Assembly: GCA_902490445.1 (NCBI GenBank)
Contig: CABUDZ010000044.1
Span: forward strand, 1 to 16,881
Direction: 5' to 3'
Origin: an uncultured Collinsella sp.
GTDB taxonomy: Bacteria; Actinomycetota; Coriobacteriia; Coriobacteriales; Coriobacteriaceae
DNA: 16,881 nucleotides
This document shows, in pieces, positions 7,590 through 14,696 of this stretch. The position numbers and the translations under genes are program-made. Below the pieces are notes generated by a model that was not told the origin of the DNA, made no database searches, and saw only the letters and a program-made list of their open reading frames with translations. The stretch's first letter is position 1; every line of letters begins with the position of its first letter.

Positions 7590-7679
7590 GGAGAGATGGC
7601 AGAGCGGTTGAATGCGGCGGTCTTGAAAACCGTTGAGCGCGAGAGCGTTCCGGGGGTTCGAATCCCCCTCTCTCCGCCA
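7590..7679 (+). tRNA. tRNA-Ser (anticodon TGA)
   Basis: Acceptor GGAGAGA (7590-7596) pairs with TCTCTCC (7669-7675), followed by discriminator G and an encoded CCA (7677-7679). The anticodon loop is CTTGAAA (7622-7628) with TGA at 7624-7626, reading UCA codons. GGGGGTTCGAATCCCCC forms the T arm. A long variable arm is present, as expected for class II tRNA-Ser. It ends 3 bp from the stop of the convergent TetR-type gene. Confidence 0.97.
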
Positions 7680-7682
7680 CTT

Positions 7683-8279
7683 TTAGTGATGCACCGGCGT
7701 CATGGTTCGCTCGAACAGTGCATCGACCACGTCGGCTATCTCAGGTCGACGTTCAAGATCGTGGCCCGATTCCCACCATATCGTGAAAAGTCGAATAATA
7801 CCGCCGGCGACAAACTCAGACGTCGTCTCGAGTGACACGGGGGCCAGGGCATCCTCGGCAAGCACGTTCATCACACGCTCGCGGATGGAGCGGGCAATGC
7901 GGTCGCAAATAACGTTGGTCAGCATGCCCGACATGCTGCTTGCCAAAATGTTATCCATGAGCTGCTCGTGCGCCAGAATCAAATCCATGGCATCGTCCAA
8001 AATCGCGTGCCGAAGCGCGCGCACGTCCTCGGCAGACACTGCGCCGGCCTCATCGGGCTGTTTTTGCGGCAAGCCCGACATAAGCTCATCGATATAAAAG
8101 GCAAAGTAATCGTTCTTGTCGCGAAAGTGCTTGTAGAACGTCGTACGGCGAATCATGGCGCGGTCGCACAGCATGGCAACCGTCAGGTCCTCAAAACGAT
8201 GCTCCTCGAGAAGTTCGGTGAAGGCATCGAACAGGGCGCGGTAGGTTTTCTTGATGCGAAGGTCCACTGGTATCGCCAT
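7683..8279 (-). CDS. TetR/AcrR family transcriptional regulator
   Basis: A 198-residue one-component regulator. The N-terminal DNA-binding domain contains LTVAMLCDRAMIRRTTFYKHF (about 32-52), the helix-turn-helix of TetR proteins with the conserved TFYKHF recognition-helix end and the KNDYF that follows. The rest is an all-helical ligand-binding and dimerisation domain. The effector is not predictable. The ATG at 8279 gives the usual family length. A longer frame reaches 8540, but its extra 87 residues are low-complexity and antisense to lemA. No strong ribosome site is seen. The gene is divergent from lemA with a 199-bp shared region and convergent with the tRNA. Its target could be itself or lemA, but no operator was identified. 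Confidence 0.88.
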   Translation of the reverse strand: MAIPVDLRIKKTYRALFDAFTELLEEHRFEDLTVAMLCDRAMIRRTTFYKHFRDKNDYFAFYIDELMSGLPQKQPDEAGAVSAEDVRALRHAILDDAMDLILAHEQLMDNILASSMSGMLTNVICDRIARSIRERVMNVLAEDALAPVSLETTSEFVAGGIIRLFTIWWESGHDLERRPEIADVVDALFERTMTPVHH

Positions 8280-8316
8280 CCTCAGGGCAAAGACAACACT
8301 CGTCAATCTGTCGCAT

Positions 8317-8322
8317 ATCTTA
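8317..8322 (-). promoter_or_regulatory. possible -10 element of the TetR-type gene
   Basis: TAAGAT on the minus strand, the same -10 hexamer as for the flavodoxin and SRP RNA promoters, would give a leader of about 30 nt. No convincing -35 is seen. Confidence 0.3.
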
Positions 8323-8388
8323 CACCTGTACCTCGCGCGCTTTGCCCCAGTGCCAACCCCACCGAAAACATAACGCTTACCGGAAAGT

Positions 8389-8417
8389 TCGGCACGGCAA
8401 AACGTTGCGGGTATACT
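8389..8417 (+). promoter_or_regulatory. predicted lemA promoter
   Basis: TCGGCA (8389-8394) and TATACT (8412-8417) are 17 nt apart. Transcription would start about 55 nt before the ATG at 8479. Confidence 0.5.
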
Positions 8418-8478
8418 AGTAGCGTTATACCAACGGCAGCTGGCGCATGCCGCCGCGGCCATTCGAAACGGAGACATC

Positions 8479-9030
8479 ATGATTACCGTCATCATCGGCA
8501 TCGTTGTTGTCATTGTGATTGTCTGCGCCATCGCCGGCATCTACAACAACATGGTCACCAAGCGTAACCGCATCGATAACGCCTGGCAGAACATCGATAC
8601 GCAGCTGCAGCGCCGCAACGACCTGATCCCTAACCTAGTCGAGACCGTCAAGGGCTATGCCAAACACGAGCAGGACACGCTTGCCGCCGTGGTCAATGCG
8701 CGCAACGCCGCCGTGAGCGCCACCACGCCCGAAGCCAAGATGGAAGCCGACAACGTGCTGACCGGCGCCCTGCGCCAGCTCTTCGCCGTGGCCGAGGCTT
8801 ACCCCGATCTTAAGGCGAACACCAACTTTACGCAGCTCCAAGCCACGCTCGAAGACACCGAGAACAAGGTGAGCTACGCGCGCCAGAGCTACAACGACTG
8901 CGTGCTTAGCTACAACAACGCCATCCAGACGTTCCCTGCCGTTATCTTTGCCGGCATCTTCCAGTTTAAGGAGCGCCAGGGCTTTGAGGCCGCCGAGGCC
9001 GCCCGCCAGGCACCAACCGTCAAGTTCTAG
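8479..9030 (+). CDS. lemA: LemA family protein
   Basis: A 183-residue membrane-anchored protein. Residues 2-22 form one hydrophobic helix (ITVIIGIVVVIVIVCAIAGI). After it comes the family core: NRIDNAWQNIDTQLQRRNDL, IPNLVETVKGYAKHE, then a helical bundle ending in YNNAIQTFPAVIFAGIF (about 145-161). This matches the LemA four-helix fold, with the N-terminus outside and the body in the cytoplasm. The molecular role is poorly defined; lemA often accompanies htpX-type peptidases or TPM-domain proteins, none of which is present here. The start is supported by CGGAGA just upstream. A strong terminator follows, so the gene is monocistronic. Confidence 0.95.
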   Translation: MITVIIGIVVVIVIVCAIAGIYNNMVTKRNRIDNAWQNIDTQLQRRNDLIPNLVETVKGYAKHEQDTLAAVVNARNAAVSATTPEAKMEADNVLTGALRQLFAVAEAYPDLKANTNFTQLQATLEDTENKVSYARQSYNDCVLSYNNAIQTFPAVIFAGIFQFKERQGFEAAEAARQAPTVKF

Positions 9031-9065
9031 TGAGCCGTTGACGCATCCACAACCGTTTTTGCATA

Positions 9066-9109
9066 AACCGCCCCGTCGAATGCATACTTCGACGGGGCGG
9101 TTGCTTTTT
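9066..9109 (+). terminator. Rho-independent terminator of lemA
   Basis: A perfect 15-bp stem, aaccgccccgtcgaa (9066-9080) with 9088-9102, has a 7-nt loop. It is followed by gcTTTTT. Confidence 0.95.
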
Positions 9110-9131
9110 GCCCGAAGGTACCCCCAGGGGC

Positions 9132-9339
9132 GGCGTGCAAATTTTGGAGTTTTCAGCATCCCGGAACCCACAGGGCAGGAACGTGCCCACAGAACCGCGT
9201 TGAAAACCCTGATTCTGAGCCCTCAGCGCCTCAGAGATCGCTCATTTTTTTACAGGATGCGGCTCATGGCGCCTGACTTTTGTCCAAAAACCAGTATGCA
9301 GGCACCCTCGACTGCTGAAAACTCCCAAAAATGCACGCC
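9132..9339. repeat. MITE-like element with 27-bp terminal inverted repeats
   Basis: Ends 9132-9158 (ggcgtgcaaattttggagtt then ttcagca) and 9313-9339 are reverse complements at 24 of 27 positions and enclose about 154 bp without a credible gene. The size and arrangement resemble a miniature inverted-repeat element. No target-site duplication was confirmed. Confidence 0.6.
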
Positions 9340-9424
9340 CCGCCCCACCCCAGGCGAGCGGCAACCGAAAAAACGTGCACGTCCCCTCTTCGGCTGCAAC
9401 TACGGCAAAGCCCTAACAGCCAAA

Positions 9425-9450
9425 TAAAAGGCGCGGCCAATAGGCCGCGC
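9425..9450 (-). terminator. hairpin terminator, probably for read-through from ilvE
   Basis: GCGCGGCC (9431-9438) pairs perfectly with GGCCGCGC (9443-9450). On the minus strand the stem is followed by CTTTTATTTG. Confidence 0.6.
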
Positions 9451-9501
9451 ACCTTCTCCCCTACAGCCCAGTAACCTCCTGGCAAGGAATGCAGAGCACT
9501 C

Positions 9502-9630
9502 GACCGAGGCGGACCGGCCTATCTCCCGGCGCATTCCACAGGACGAAAGAACCTCCGCCGCACGTAGTGCGCAGCGGAGGTTCTTTCATGTCCGAGGACG
9601 CGCCGGGAGATAGGCCGGTCCGCCTCGGTC
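9502..9630. repeat. 129-bp hairpin with perfect 31-bp arms, downstream of ilvE
   Basis: Arms 9502-9532 and 9600-9630 are exact reverse complements over 31 bp. Inside, gaaagaacctccgc (9545-9558) pairs perfectly with 9574-9587, and cgcac (9559-9563) with gtgcg (9567-9571) around gta. Only short unpaired stretches interrupt the fold. Confidence 0.9.
9545..9587 (-). terminator. likely ilvE terminator hairpin
   Basis: This is the inner stem of the 129-bp hairpin. On the minus strand it ends in TTCTTTC, a modest U-rich tail, 72 bp beyond the ilvE stop. Confidence 0.55.
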
Positions 9631-9658
9631 AGGGCTTGATGGGAATTACGAAGCCAGG

Positions 9659-10711
9659 TTACGCCACGGTGTAAACCCAGTTGTGCTTATCTTCAACAGC
9701 ACCAGACTGGATACCAGTCAGGGTCTCGCGAAGCTTCTTCATCACAGGGCCGATCTCGGTGTAGCCAGCCGGGAAGGTCACGGTCTCGTCGGCGCCGTAA
9801 ACCTTGTTGTCGATCTCGCCGACCGGGGAGATAACGGCAGCGGTGCCGCACAGGCCGCACTCGACAAAGGTACCGGCCTTGACCTCGGCCCACTCGACAG
9901 GGCGTTGGTCGACGGTAATGCCCAGGTCCTGAGCAACCTGAACGAGCGAACGACGGGTGATAGAGGGCAGGATGGAGTCGGTGTGCGACTGCGGAACGAC
10001 GAGGGTGCCGTCCTCCTTCACGAACAGCACGTTGGCGCCGCCGGTCTCCTCGACATAGGTGCGGGACTCGGAGTCGAGATACAGGTTCTCGGCATAACCC
10101 TCGCGATGGGCCTCCATCGTGGGTTTAAGGGACATGGCGTAGTTCAGGCCGGCCTTGATGTTACCGGTGCCGTGCGGTGCAGCGCGGTCATACTCGGAAA
10201 CGCGCAGCTTGACGGGCTTGAGGCCACCCTTAAAGTACGGACCGACCGGGGTCACGAGAATGCGGAACGTGTACTCAGGAGCGGGAGCCACGCCGATTAC
10301 GTCACCGGAGCCGATCATAAACGGACGCACATACAGGGTTGCGCCAGAGCCGAAGGGCGGAACCCATGCGGCATTGGCAGAGACGACCTGCTTGACGGCC
10401 TCGACAAACTTGTCCTTGGGGAACGGGGGCATCTCGAGGCGCTGCGCAGAGTTGTACATACGCTCAGCGTTCATGTCGGGACGGAAACAGACGATGCTGC
10501 CGTCCTCGGCGGTGTAGGCCTTCAGGCCCTCAAAGACCTCCTGGCAGTAATGGAAGATGCCGCCGCACTCGGAGACATGCAGGGTGTGGTCGGTGGTCAG
10601 GCCGCCCTCGTCCCACTCGCCGTCCTTCCAATGGGCCTCGTAGCTGTAATCGGTCTTCATGTAGCCAAAGCCGAGGCTACCCCAATCGATATCCTTCTTC
10701 TCGACAGTCAT
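9659..10711 (-). CDS. ilvE: branched-chain amino acid aminotransferase
   Basis: A 350-residue cytoplasmic PLP enzyme of fold type IV that interconverts Leu, Ile and Val with their 2-oxo acids, using glutamate/2-oxoglutarate. It has the long BCAT form. The PLP lysine is Lys186 in GTGNIKAGLNYA, and the class signature is YVEETGGANVLF (219-230). FEGLKAY, RPFMIGSG and GTAAVISPVGEI are also typical. The ATG at 10711 was chosen because AAGGAG lies 6 nt upstream; the open frame continues to 10819 but that extension is Arg-rich and not BCAT-like. Two cysteines form CGLC (285-288) just before GTAAV. A leader of about 150 nt contains a short overlapping ORF. Confidence 0.96.
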   Translation of the reverse strand: MTVEKKDIDWGSLGFGYMKTDYSYEAHWKDGEWDEGGLTTDHTLHVSECGGIFHYCQEVFEGLKAYTAEDGSIVCFRPDMNAERMYNSAQRLEMPPFPKDKFVEAVKQVVSANAAWVPPFGSGATLYVRPFMIGSGDVIGVAPAPEYTFRILVTPVGPYFKGGLKPVKLRVSEYDRAAPHGTGNIKAGLNYAMSLKPTMEAHREGYAENLYLDSESRTYVEETGGANVLFVKEDGTLVVPQSHTDSILPSITRRSLVQVAQDLGITVDQRPVEWAEVKAGTFVECGLCGTAAVISPVGEIDNKVYGADETVTFPAGYTEIGPVMKKLRETLTGIQSGAVEDKHNWVYTVA

Positions 10712-10857
10712 ATGTCGCTCCTTACATACACGGTTGCATACTCGCGAACCCGCACGCAAGGACCGAAGCCGGCCGCGTCGCAACGTCGCATACCCGGAGC
10801 GTAGAGCCGGGCAGGACACACGGGCAGCATCAAAGCCGATGACGCGTCGATTCGCAT
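10708..10857 (-). CDS. possible leaderless upstream ORF of ilvE (49 codons)
   Basis: This frame begins with an ATG at 10857 and ends with TGA at 10708-10710, overlapping the ilvE start as ATGA. The predicted -10 TACAAT ends 7 nt before the ATG, so the transcript could start at the ATG itself; leaderless translation is common in actinobacteria. The ilvE ribosome site AAGGAG lies inside this frame. The predicted peptide (starts MRIDASSALMLPVC, rich in Arg, Cys, Val and Tyr) matches nothing known to me. It is not strongly enriched in Ile/Leu/Val codons as a classical attenuator would be. It could be a chance ORF. Confidence 0.3.
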   Translation of the reverse strand: MRIDASSALMLPVCPARLYAPGMRRCDAAGFGPCVRVREYATVYVRSDI

Positions 10858-10864
10858 GCAGGTG

Positions 10865-10870
10865 ATTGTA
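10865..10870 (-). promoter_or_regulatory. predicted -10 of the ilvE transcript
   Basis: TACAAT on the minus strand matches the -10 consensus at 5 of 6 positions in an AT-rich upstream region. The -35 is weak. Confidence 0.4.
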
Positions 10871-10936
10871 CTCCCCGCACGCCTTGGATAAAACGTTTTT
10901 CTTTAACTAAGTAAAGTATTTTCATTTGCCTTCAAC

Positions 10937-10972
10937 ACAAAAGGCCCGCCATCGAATCCGATGACGGGCCTT
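10937..10972 (-). terminator. terminator of the DedA gene
   Basis: AAGGCCCG (10941-10948) pairs with CGGGCCTT (10965-10972), and an inner ATCG pairs with CGAT. On the minus strand the stem ends in TTTTGTGTTG, about 30 bp past the stop. Confidence 0.85.
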
Positions 10973-11000
10973 GGAATTAACGTCCGAAACCAAGCTCGGA

Positions 11001-11648
11001 CTAGGCGTTCTTTTTACCGAGCTTAGCCTTAACCAGACCGACCACGGTCGGGATGATCGACACGGCGACAATGCCCACGATCAGCAGCTCAAAGTGCTCC
11101 TGCACAAACGGAATGCCACCAAAGAAGTAACCAAGCAGCGTAAAGACCGTCGACCAGGTAATGCCACCCAGCACGTTAAAGATGACAAAGTTGCGCCAGT
11201 GCATACCGCCCATGCCGGCGATGAAGGGCACAAAGGTGCGGATGAACGGGAAGAAGCGACCGAGGAAGATGGCCAGATGGCCCCACTTATCCAGGAAATC
11301 CTCGGACTTTTTGATGCGCTCGGGCGTCATGGCCTTTACCTTGCCCGAGGCGATGATCTTACGGCCAAAGAAGTGGCCGATCATAAAGTTGCACTGATCG
11401 CCCAGGATGGCTGCGGCCCATGCGGTGGCCAGAAGCGCCACGATGTTAAAGCCGCCATTATGGGCAAAGAAGCCCGAGGCAAACAGCAGCGAGTCGCCGG
11501 GAAGGAACGGGAAGAACACCACGCCCGTCTCGATAAAGATGATCAGGAACACGCAGCCGTAGGCCATGAGCGGGCCGGCAGCGATCCAGCTGGCGATCGC
11601 AGTGCGCGGATCCTTAAGCAGCTCGGCGATAAAATTGATGAAACCCAT
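11001..11648 (-). CDS. DedA family membrane protein
   Basis: A 215-residue inner-membrane protein of the DedA (VTT/SNARE-associated) family; members include undecaprenyl-phosphate and phospholipid flippases. Hydrophobic segments lie near 25-60, 66-95, 125-145, 150-178 and 187-206. Conserved motifs are FIETGVVFFPFLPGDSLLF (38-56, with the Glu and the Pro-Gly-Asp of the first re-entrant loop) and GRFFPFIRTFVPFIAG (130-145, with the essential Arg). The C-terminus is KAKLGKKNA, positive-inside. The ATG at 11648 was chosen with AGAGG 9 nt upstream; a TTG at 11687 has no support. It is a single gene, divergent from cysE, with its own promoter and terminator. The exact lipid substrate is not determined. 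Confidence 0.93.
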   Translation of the reverse strand: MGFINFIAELLKDPRTAIASWIAAGPLMAYGCVFLIIFIETGVVFFPFLPGDSLLFASGFFAHNGGFNIVALLATAWAAAILGDQCNFMIGHFFGRKIIASGKVKAMTPERIKKSEDFLDKWGHLAIFLGRFFPFIRTFVPFIAGMGGMHWRNFVIFNVLGGITWSTVFTLLGYFFGGIPFVQEHFELLIVGIVAVSIIPTVVGLVKAKLGKKNA

Positions 11649-11694
11649 GAAGTAAAACCTCTCAGTTGTGGGCGCGGACACGTCCAAGTTGACC

Positions 11695-11700
11695 AGTATA
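11695..11700 (-). promoter_or_regulatory. predicted -10 of the DedA gene
   Basis: TATACT on the minus strand would give a leader of about 40 nt. The nearest -35-like sequence (TTGGCC) is 19 nt upstream, a long spacing. Confidence 0.4.
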
Positions 11701-11825
11701 CGGTTGCGGCGCGAGCACGGGCCAAACCCCTCAAAAGTCTTACTTCATTACCAGCAAGTTTGCATAACTGACACCTGTCGCCTATAGCAAAGTAAGATTG
11801 CCCTTCCTAATCCCTAGCGAATCGC

Positions 11826-11831
11826 TATACT
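11826..11831 (+). promoter_or_regulatory. predicted -10 of cysE
   Basis: TATACT lies about 35 nt before the GTG start, with a weak TTCCTA 16 nt upstream. Confidence 0.4.
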
Positions 11832-11872
11832 TTATTGAATCGCATTGTCACGGCGCTAAGGGAGGGCGGCCG

Positions 11873-12577
11873 GTGAGCTTTATCAACACCATTCGCGAGG
11901 ACATCAAGACCGTCCAGGTGCAGGACCCTGCCGCGCAAAATGGCCTGGTCATCTTCCTGTCCTACCCCGGCCTGCACGCCAAGTGGAATCATGTACCCGA
12001 GCACTGGCTGTGGGAACACGGCCATCGATCGCTTGCCCGCGTGCTCTCGCAGTTAACCCGCCACATCACCGGCGTCGAGATTCATCCCGCCGCGCAGATC
12101 GGCAAGCGCTTCTTTATCGACCACGCCATGGGCGTCGTTATTGGCGAGACTACCATCGTGGGCGACAACTGCGTGCTCTACCAGGGCGTCACGCTCGGCG
12201 GCACCGGCAACGAGACCGGCAAACGCCACCCCACCCTGGGCAATAATGTCACCGTGGGCACGGGCGCCAAGGTGCTTGGCAACATCCACATCGGCAACAA
12301 CGTCAAGATCGGCGGCAACTCGGTCGTCGTCAAGGACGTGCCCGACAACTGCACCGTCGTGGGCGTGCCCGGGCGCATCATCAAGCGCAACGGCTGCCGC
12401 GTGTTCGAGGAGAGCTTCGACGCCAAGCAGCATCGCGAGTACATGCCCGACGATGCCGCCGAGCAGAGCGCCCTCAACCGTCAGGGCATCACCGAAAACG
12501 CCCGTCGCGTCAAGGAACTCGAGCAAGAGGTGGCCGAGCTCAAGGCCCTCGTCGCCAAGTTCGTGGACGAGCGCTAG
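11873..12577 (+). CDS. cysE: serine O-acetyltransferase
   Basis: A 234-residue enzyme making O-acetylserine from serine and acetyl-CoA, the first step of cysteine synthesis. After a short helical N-terminus comes the left-handed beta-helix with hexapeptide repeats. It carries HPAAQIGKRFFIDHAMGVVIGE (catalytic His-Asp pair), GVTLGGTG and RHPTLGNNV. It is the short form found in many Gram-positives. The GTG at 11873 was chosen: GGGAGGG lies just upstream and the protein begins SFINTIREDI. An earlier ATG at 11798 would precede the promoter. The C-terminus is an unusual charged coiled coil (VKELEQEVAELKALVAKF) ending VDER. It lacks the terminal Ile that binds cysteine synthase in the enteric enzyme. 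No cysK is adjacent. Confidence 0.95.
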   Translation: MSFINTIREDIKTVQVQDPAAQNGLVIFLSYPGLHAKWNHVPEHWLWEHGHRSLARVLSQLTRHITGVEIHPAAQIGKRFFIDHAMGVVIGETTIVGDNCVLYQGVTLGGTGNETGKRHPTLGNNVTVGTGAKVLGNIHIGNNVKIGGNSVVVKDVPDNCTVVGVPGRIIKRNGCRVFEESFDAKQHREYMPDDAAEQSALNRQGITENARRVKELEQEVAELKALVAKFVDER

Positions 12578-12615
12578 GGCCGCGGGCAACCGCCACAGCA
12601 TGAACGCCAACACAA

Positions 12616-12653
12616 AAGGCGCACCAGGGAATGAACTGCCTCCGGTGCGCCTT
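12616..12653. terminator. bidirectional terminator between cysE and the second ABC operon
   Basis: aaggcgcacc (12616-12625) pairs perfectly with ggtgcgcctt (12644-12653). T-rich tails are on both strands (cTTTT on plus, TTTTGTGTT on minus). The two transcripts converge here. Confidence 0.85.
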
Positions 12654-12691
12654 CTTTTAGATGTGACATGCGGGACTGCCCCTTTGTCACC

Positions 12692-14695
12692 TTATGCGAA
12701 CTGGCTTAGGTAGAGGTCGGCATAAGCGCCCTCGGCAGCCAGCAACTCCTTGTGCGTACCCTGCTCGATGATATTGCCGTGATCCATGACCAGGATGAGG
12801 TCGGCATCGACGATCGTCGATAGACGGTGCGCGATCACAAAGCTCGTGCGCCCGCGCATGAGCGCATCCATAGCACGGCCGATGGCGAGCTCGGTGCGCG
12901 TGTCCACGCTCGACGTCGCCTCGTCCAGGATGAGGATCGCCGGGTTGTTGAGCAGCACGCGCGCGATGGTCAGCAGCTGACGTTGGCCCTGGCTGATGCT
13001 CTCGGCATCGTTAGCCACACGCGTGTCGTAGCCCTGCGGCATAGTGCGCACAAAGAAGTCGACCCGTGCGGCACGTGCGGCCGCGACAATCTCCTCGCGC
13101 GTCGCCTCGGGACAGCCGTAGGCGATGTTCTCGGCAATGGTGCCATCAAATAGCCAAGCGTCCTGCAACACCATGCCAAACTGCTGGCGCAGCTCGCCGC
13201 GGTTCATGCGGCTCGTGTCCACGCCGTCGAGGGTAATGCGGCCGCCGTCGATCTCGTAAAAGCGCATGAGCAGGTTGATGAGCGTGGTCTTACCCGCGCC
13301 CGTGGTTCCCACCACGGCGATCTTCTGACCCGGCTCGGCGGTAAACGACACGTCTCGCATAAGCGGCTTGTCGGGCGAATAGCCAAAGCGCACATGCTCA
13401 AAAGCGACACGGCCTTCCACTTTGCCCGGCAGCTTGGCGGCGGCCACCGGCAACGGATCGGCCTCCATCTCGGGCTCGTCGAGCAGGTCGAACACGCGCT
13501 CGGCGCTCGCCAGCGCACTCTGCAGCGAGTTAAAGGTAAACGACAGCTCCGTCATGGGCTCGGACGCCTCGTAGATAAACTGGAAGAACGCCTGGAACAC
13601 GCCGACGGTCATATGCCCGGCAACCAGCATGCTGCAGCCCACCAGCGCGATCACGATCTGCGCCAAACGGCCGATAAAGCGCACCGCGGGGCCGACGGCG
13701 TTAATCATAAAGTCGGCCTTGGTGCTCACGCGCGCCAGCTCCTTCGAAGCCTCGTGCACCTCGGCAGAGCTCTGGCGCTCGCGGTTAAACGCACGGATCA
13801 CCAGACGGCCCGAGTAGCCCTCCTCGACCGCGCTCGTAATCTTGGACACCCACTCCTGGCGCTCGCCCGTCACATCATGCGTGCGGCGCGACACGACCTT
13901 CGTCACCAGCAGCGAAAGCGCCGTAAAGAACAAAAAAACGAGCGTGAGCGGCACGCTAAACACGAACATCACGCTCACGGCGCCCACCACGGTACCGATC
14001 GACACCAGAAGCTGCAGCAGGCCGCGTTGCATGCTCTCGGACATCTTGTCCAAGTCGTTGGTCGCACGGCTGACGACCTCGCCGGGACGATGCGCGTCAA
14101 AGTAGGCAAGCGGCAGACGGTTGAGCTTTTGTGCGATGCGGTTGCGCAGGCGCAGGTTGAGGCGCTCGGCAACGCTCGACATCAAAAAGCTCTGGAGTGC
14201 GTAGAACGAGGCGGCGGCGGTCCAGATCATAAAGTAGATAAAGATGGTCCTGCCGCAGTTCTCCCAGGTAATGCTGAAGGTAGTGTTGTTGGCAAACGCC
14301 AGCTTCATGTGCCCCCACAGCTCATCGATCACGCGGGCGCTGTAAGCCGGCGCCGCGGTGTTAAAGATGGCATAGAACACGATACTCGCGAACACGATAT
14401 AGAAGCGCCAATGGTCGCCGGCGGCCTCGCTCCACAGGCGGCGCACCGTCGCCCAGGTGTCGCGGGGCGTCTCGTCCTCGTCCTCGTCGTCAACGTCGCG
14501 CATGCGCTCCGCCTCGGCGCGGGCGCGCTCGTCCTCGGCGCGCTCGTTTTCCTCGTAGAGTGCCTGGCGGCGAGCCTCGCGCTCCGCCGCTGCCTTGGCG
14601 TTTTCGTCCAGGTCGGACGTGGCGCCCGTCTCCTCGACTGTTTCTGCAGCCGCGGCGTCATCGGCGATGCTCCACTTCTTGAGTTCCTCGGTCAT
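12692..14695 (-). CDS. heterodimeric ABC exporter, catalytically competent subunit with acidic coiled-coil N-terminus
   Basis: A 667-residue ABC half-transporter and partner of the gene just upstream. Residues 1-80 are an unusual, highly charged, probably coiled-coil cytoplasmic extension ending in an acidic run (DVDDEDEDE). The six-helix membrane domain follows (about 95-385), then the ATPase. Walker A is GTTGAGKTT (463-471), the signature is ISQGQ (567-571), Walker B is LILDE (588-592) with catalytic Glu592, and the switch is His623. The SQGQ signature and intact Glu/His mark it as the hydrolytic partner of a degenerate subunit. The ATG at 14695 was chosen with AAGGGAGG 8 nt upstream; it starts 1 nt after the preceding stop, so translation is coupled. 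Family members export drugs or lipids. Confidence 0.93.
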   Translation of the reverse strand: MTEELKKWSIADDAAAAETVEETGATSDLDENAKAAAEREARRQALYEENERAEDERARAEAERMRDVDDEDEDETPRDTWATVRRLWSEAAGDHWRFYIVFASIVFYAIFNTAAPAYSARVIDELWGHMKLAFANNTTFSITWENCGRTIFIYFMIWTAAASFYALQSFLMSSVAERLNLRLRNRIAQKLNRLPLAYFDAHRPGEVVSRATNDLDKMSESMQRGLLQLLVSIGTVVGAVSVMFVFSVPLTLVFLFFTALSLLVTKVVSRRTHDVTGERQEWVSKITSAVEEGYSGRLVIRAFNRERQSSAEVHEASKELARVSTKADFMINAVGPAVRFIGRLAQIVIALVGCSMLVAGHMTVGVFQAFFQFIYEASEPMTELSFTFNSLQSALASAERVFDLLDEPEMEADPLPVAAAKLPGKVEGRVAFEHVRFGYSPDKPLMRDVSFTAEPGQKIAVVGTTGAGKTTLINLLMRFYEIDGGRITLDGVDTSRMNRGELRQQFGMVLQDAWLFDGTIAENIAYGCPEATREEIVAAARAARVDFFVRTMPQGYDTRVANDAESISQGQRQLLTIARVLLNNPAILILDEATSSVDTRTELAIGRAMDALMRGRTSFVIAHRLSTIVDADLILVMDHGNIIEQGTHKELLAAEGAYADLYLSQFA

Positions 14696-14696
14696 G

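Noticed and set aside
8280..8540. N-terminal extension of the TetR-type regulator
   Set aside because: The added 87 residues are antisense to lemA, Met/Thr-rich and beyond normal family length.
11738..11797. TCTTACTT / AAGTAAGA inverted repeat between the DedA gene and cysE as an operator
   Set aside because: The arms are only 8 bp with a 44-bp gap, which is easily chance in AT-richer intergenic DNA.
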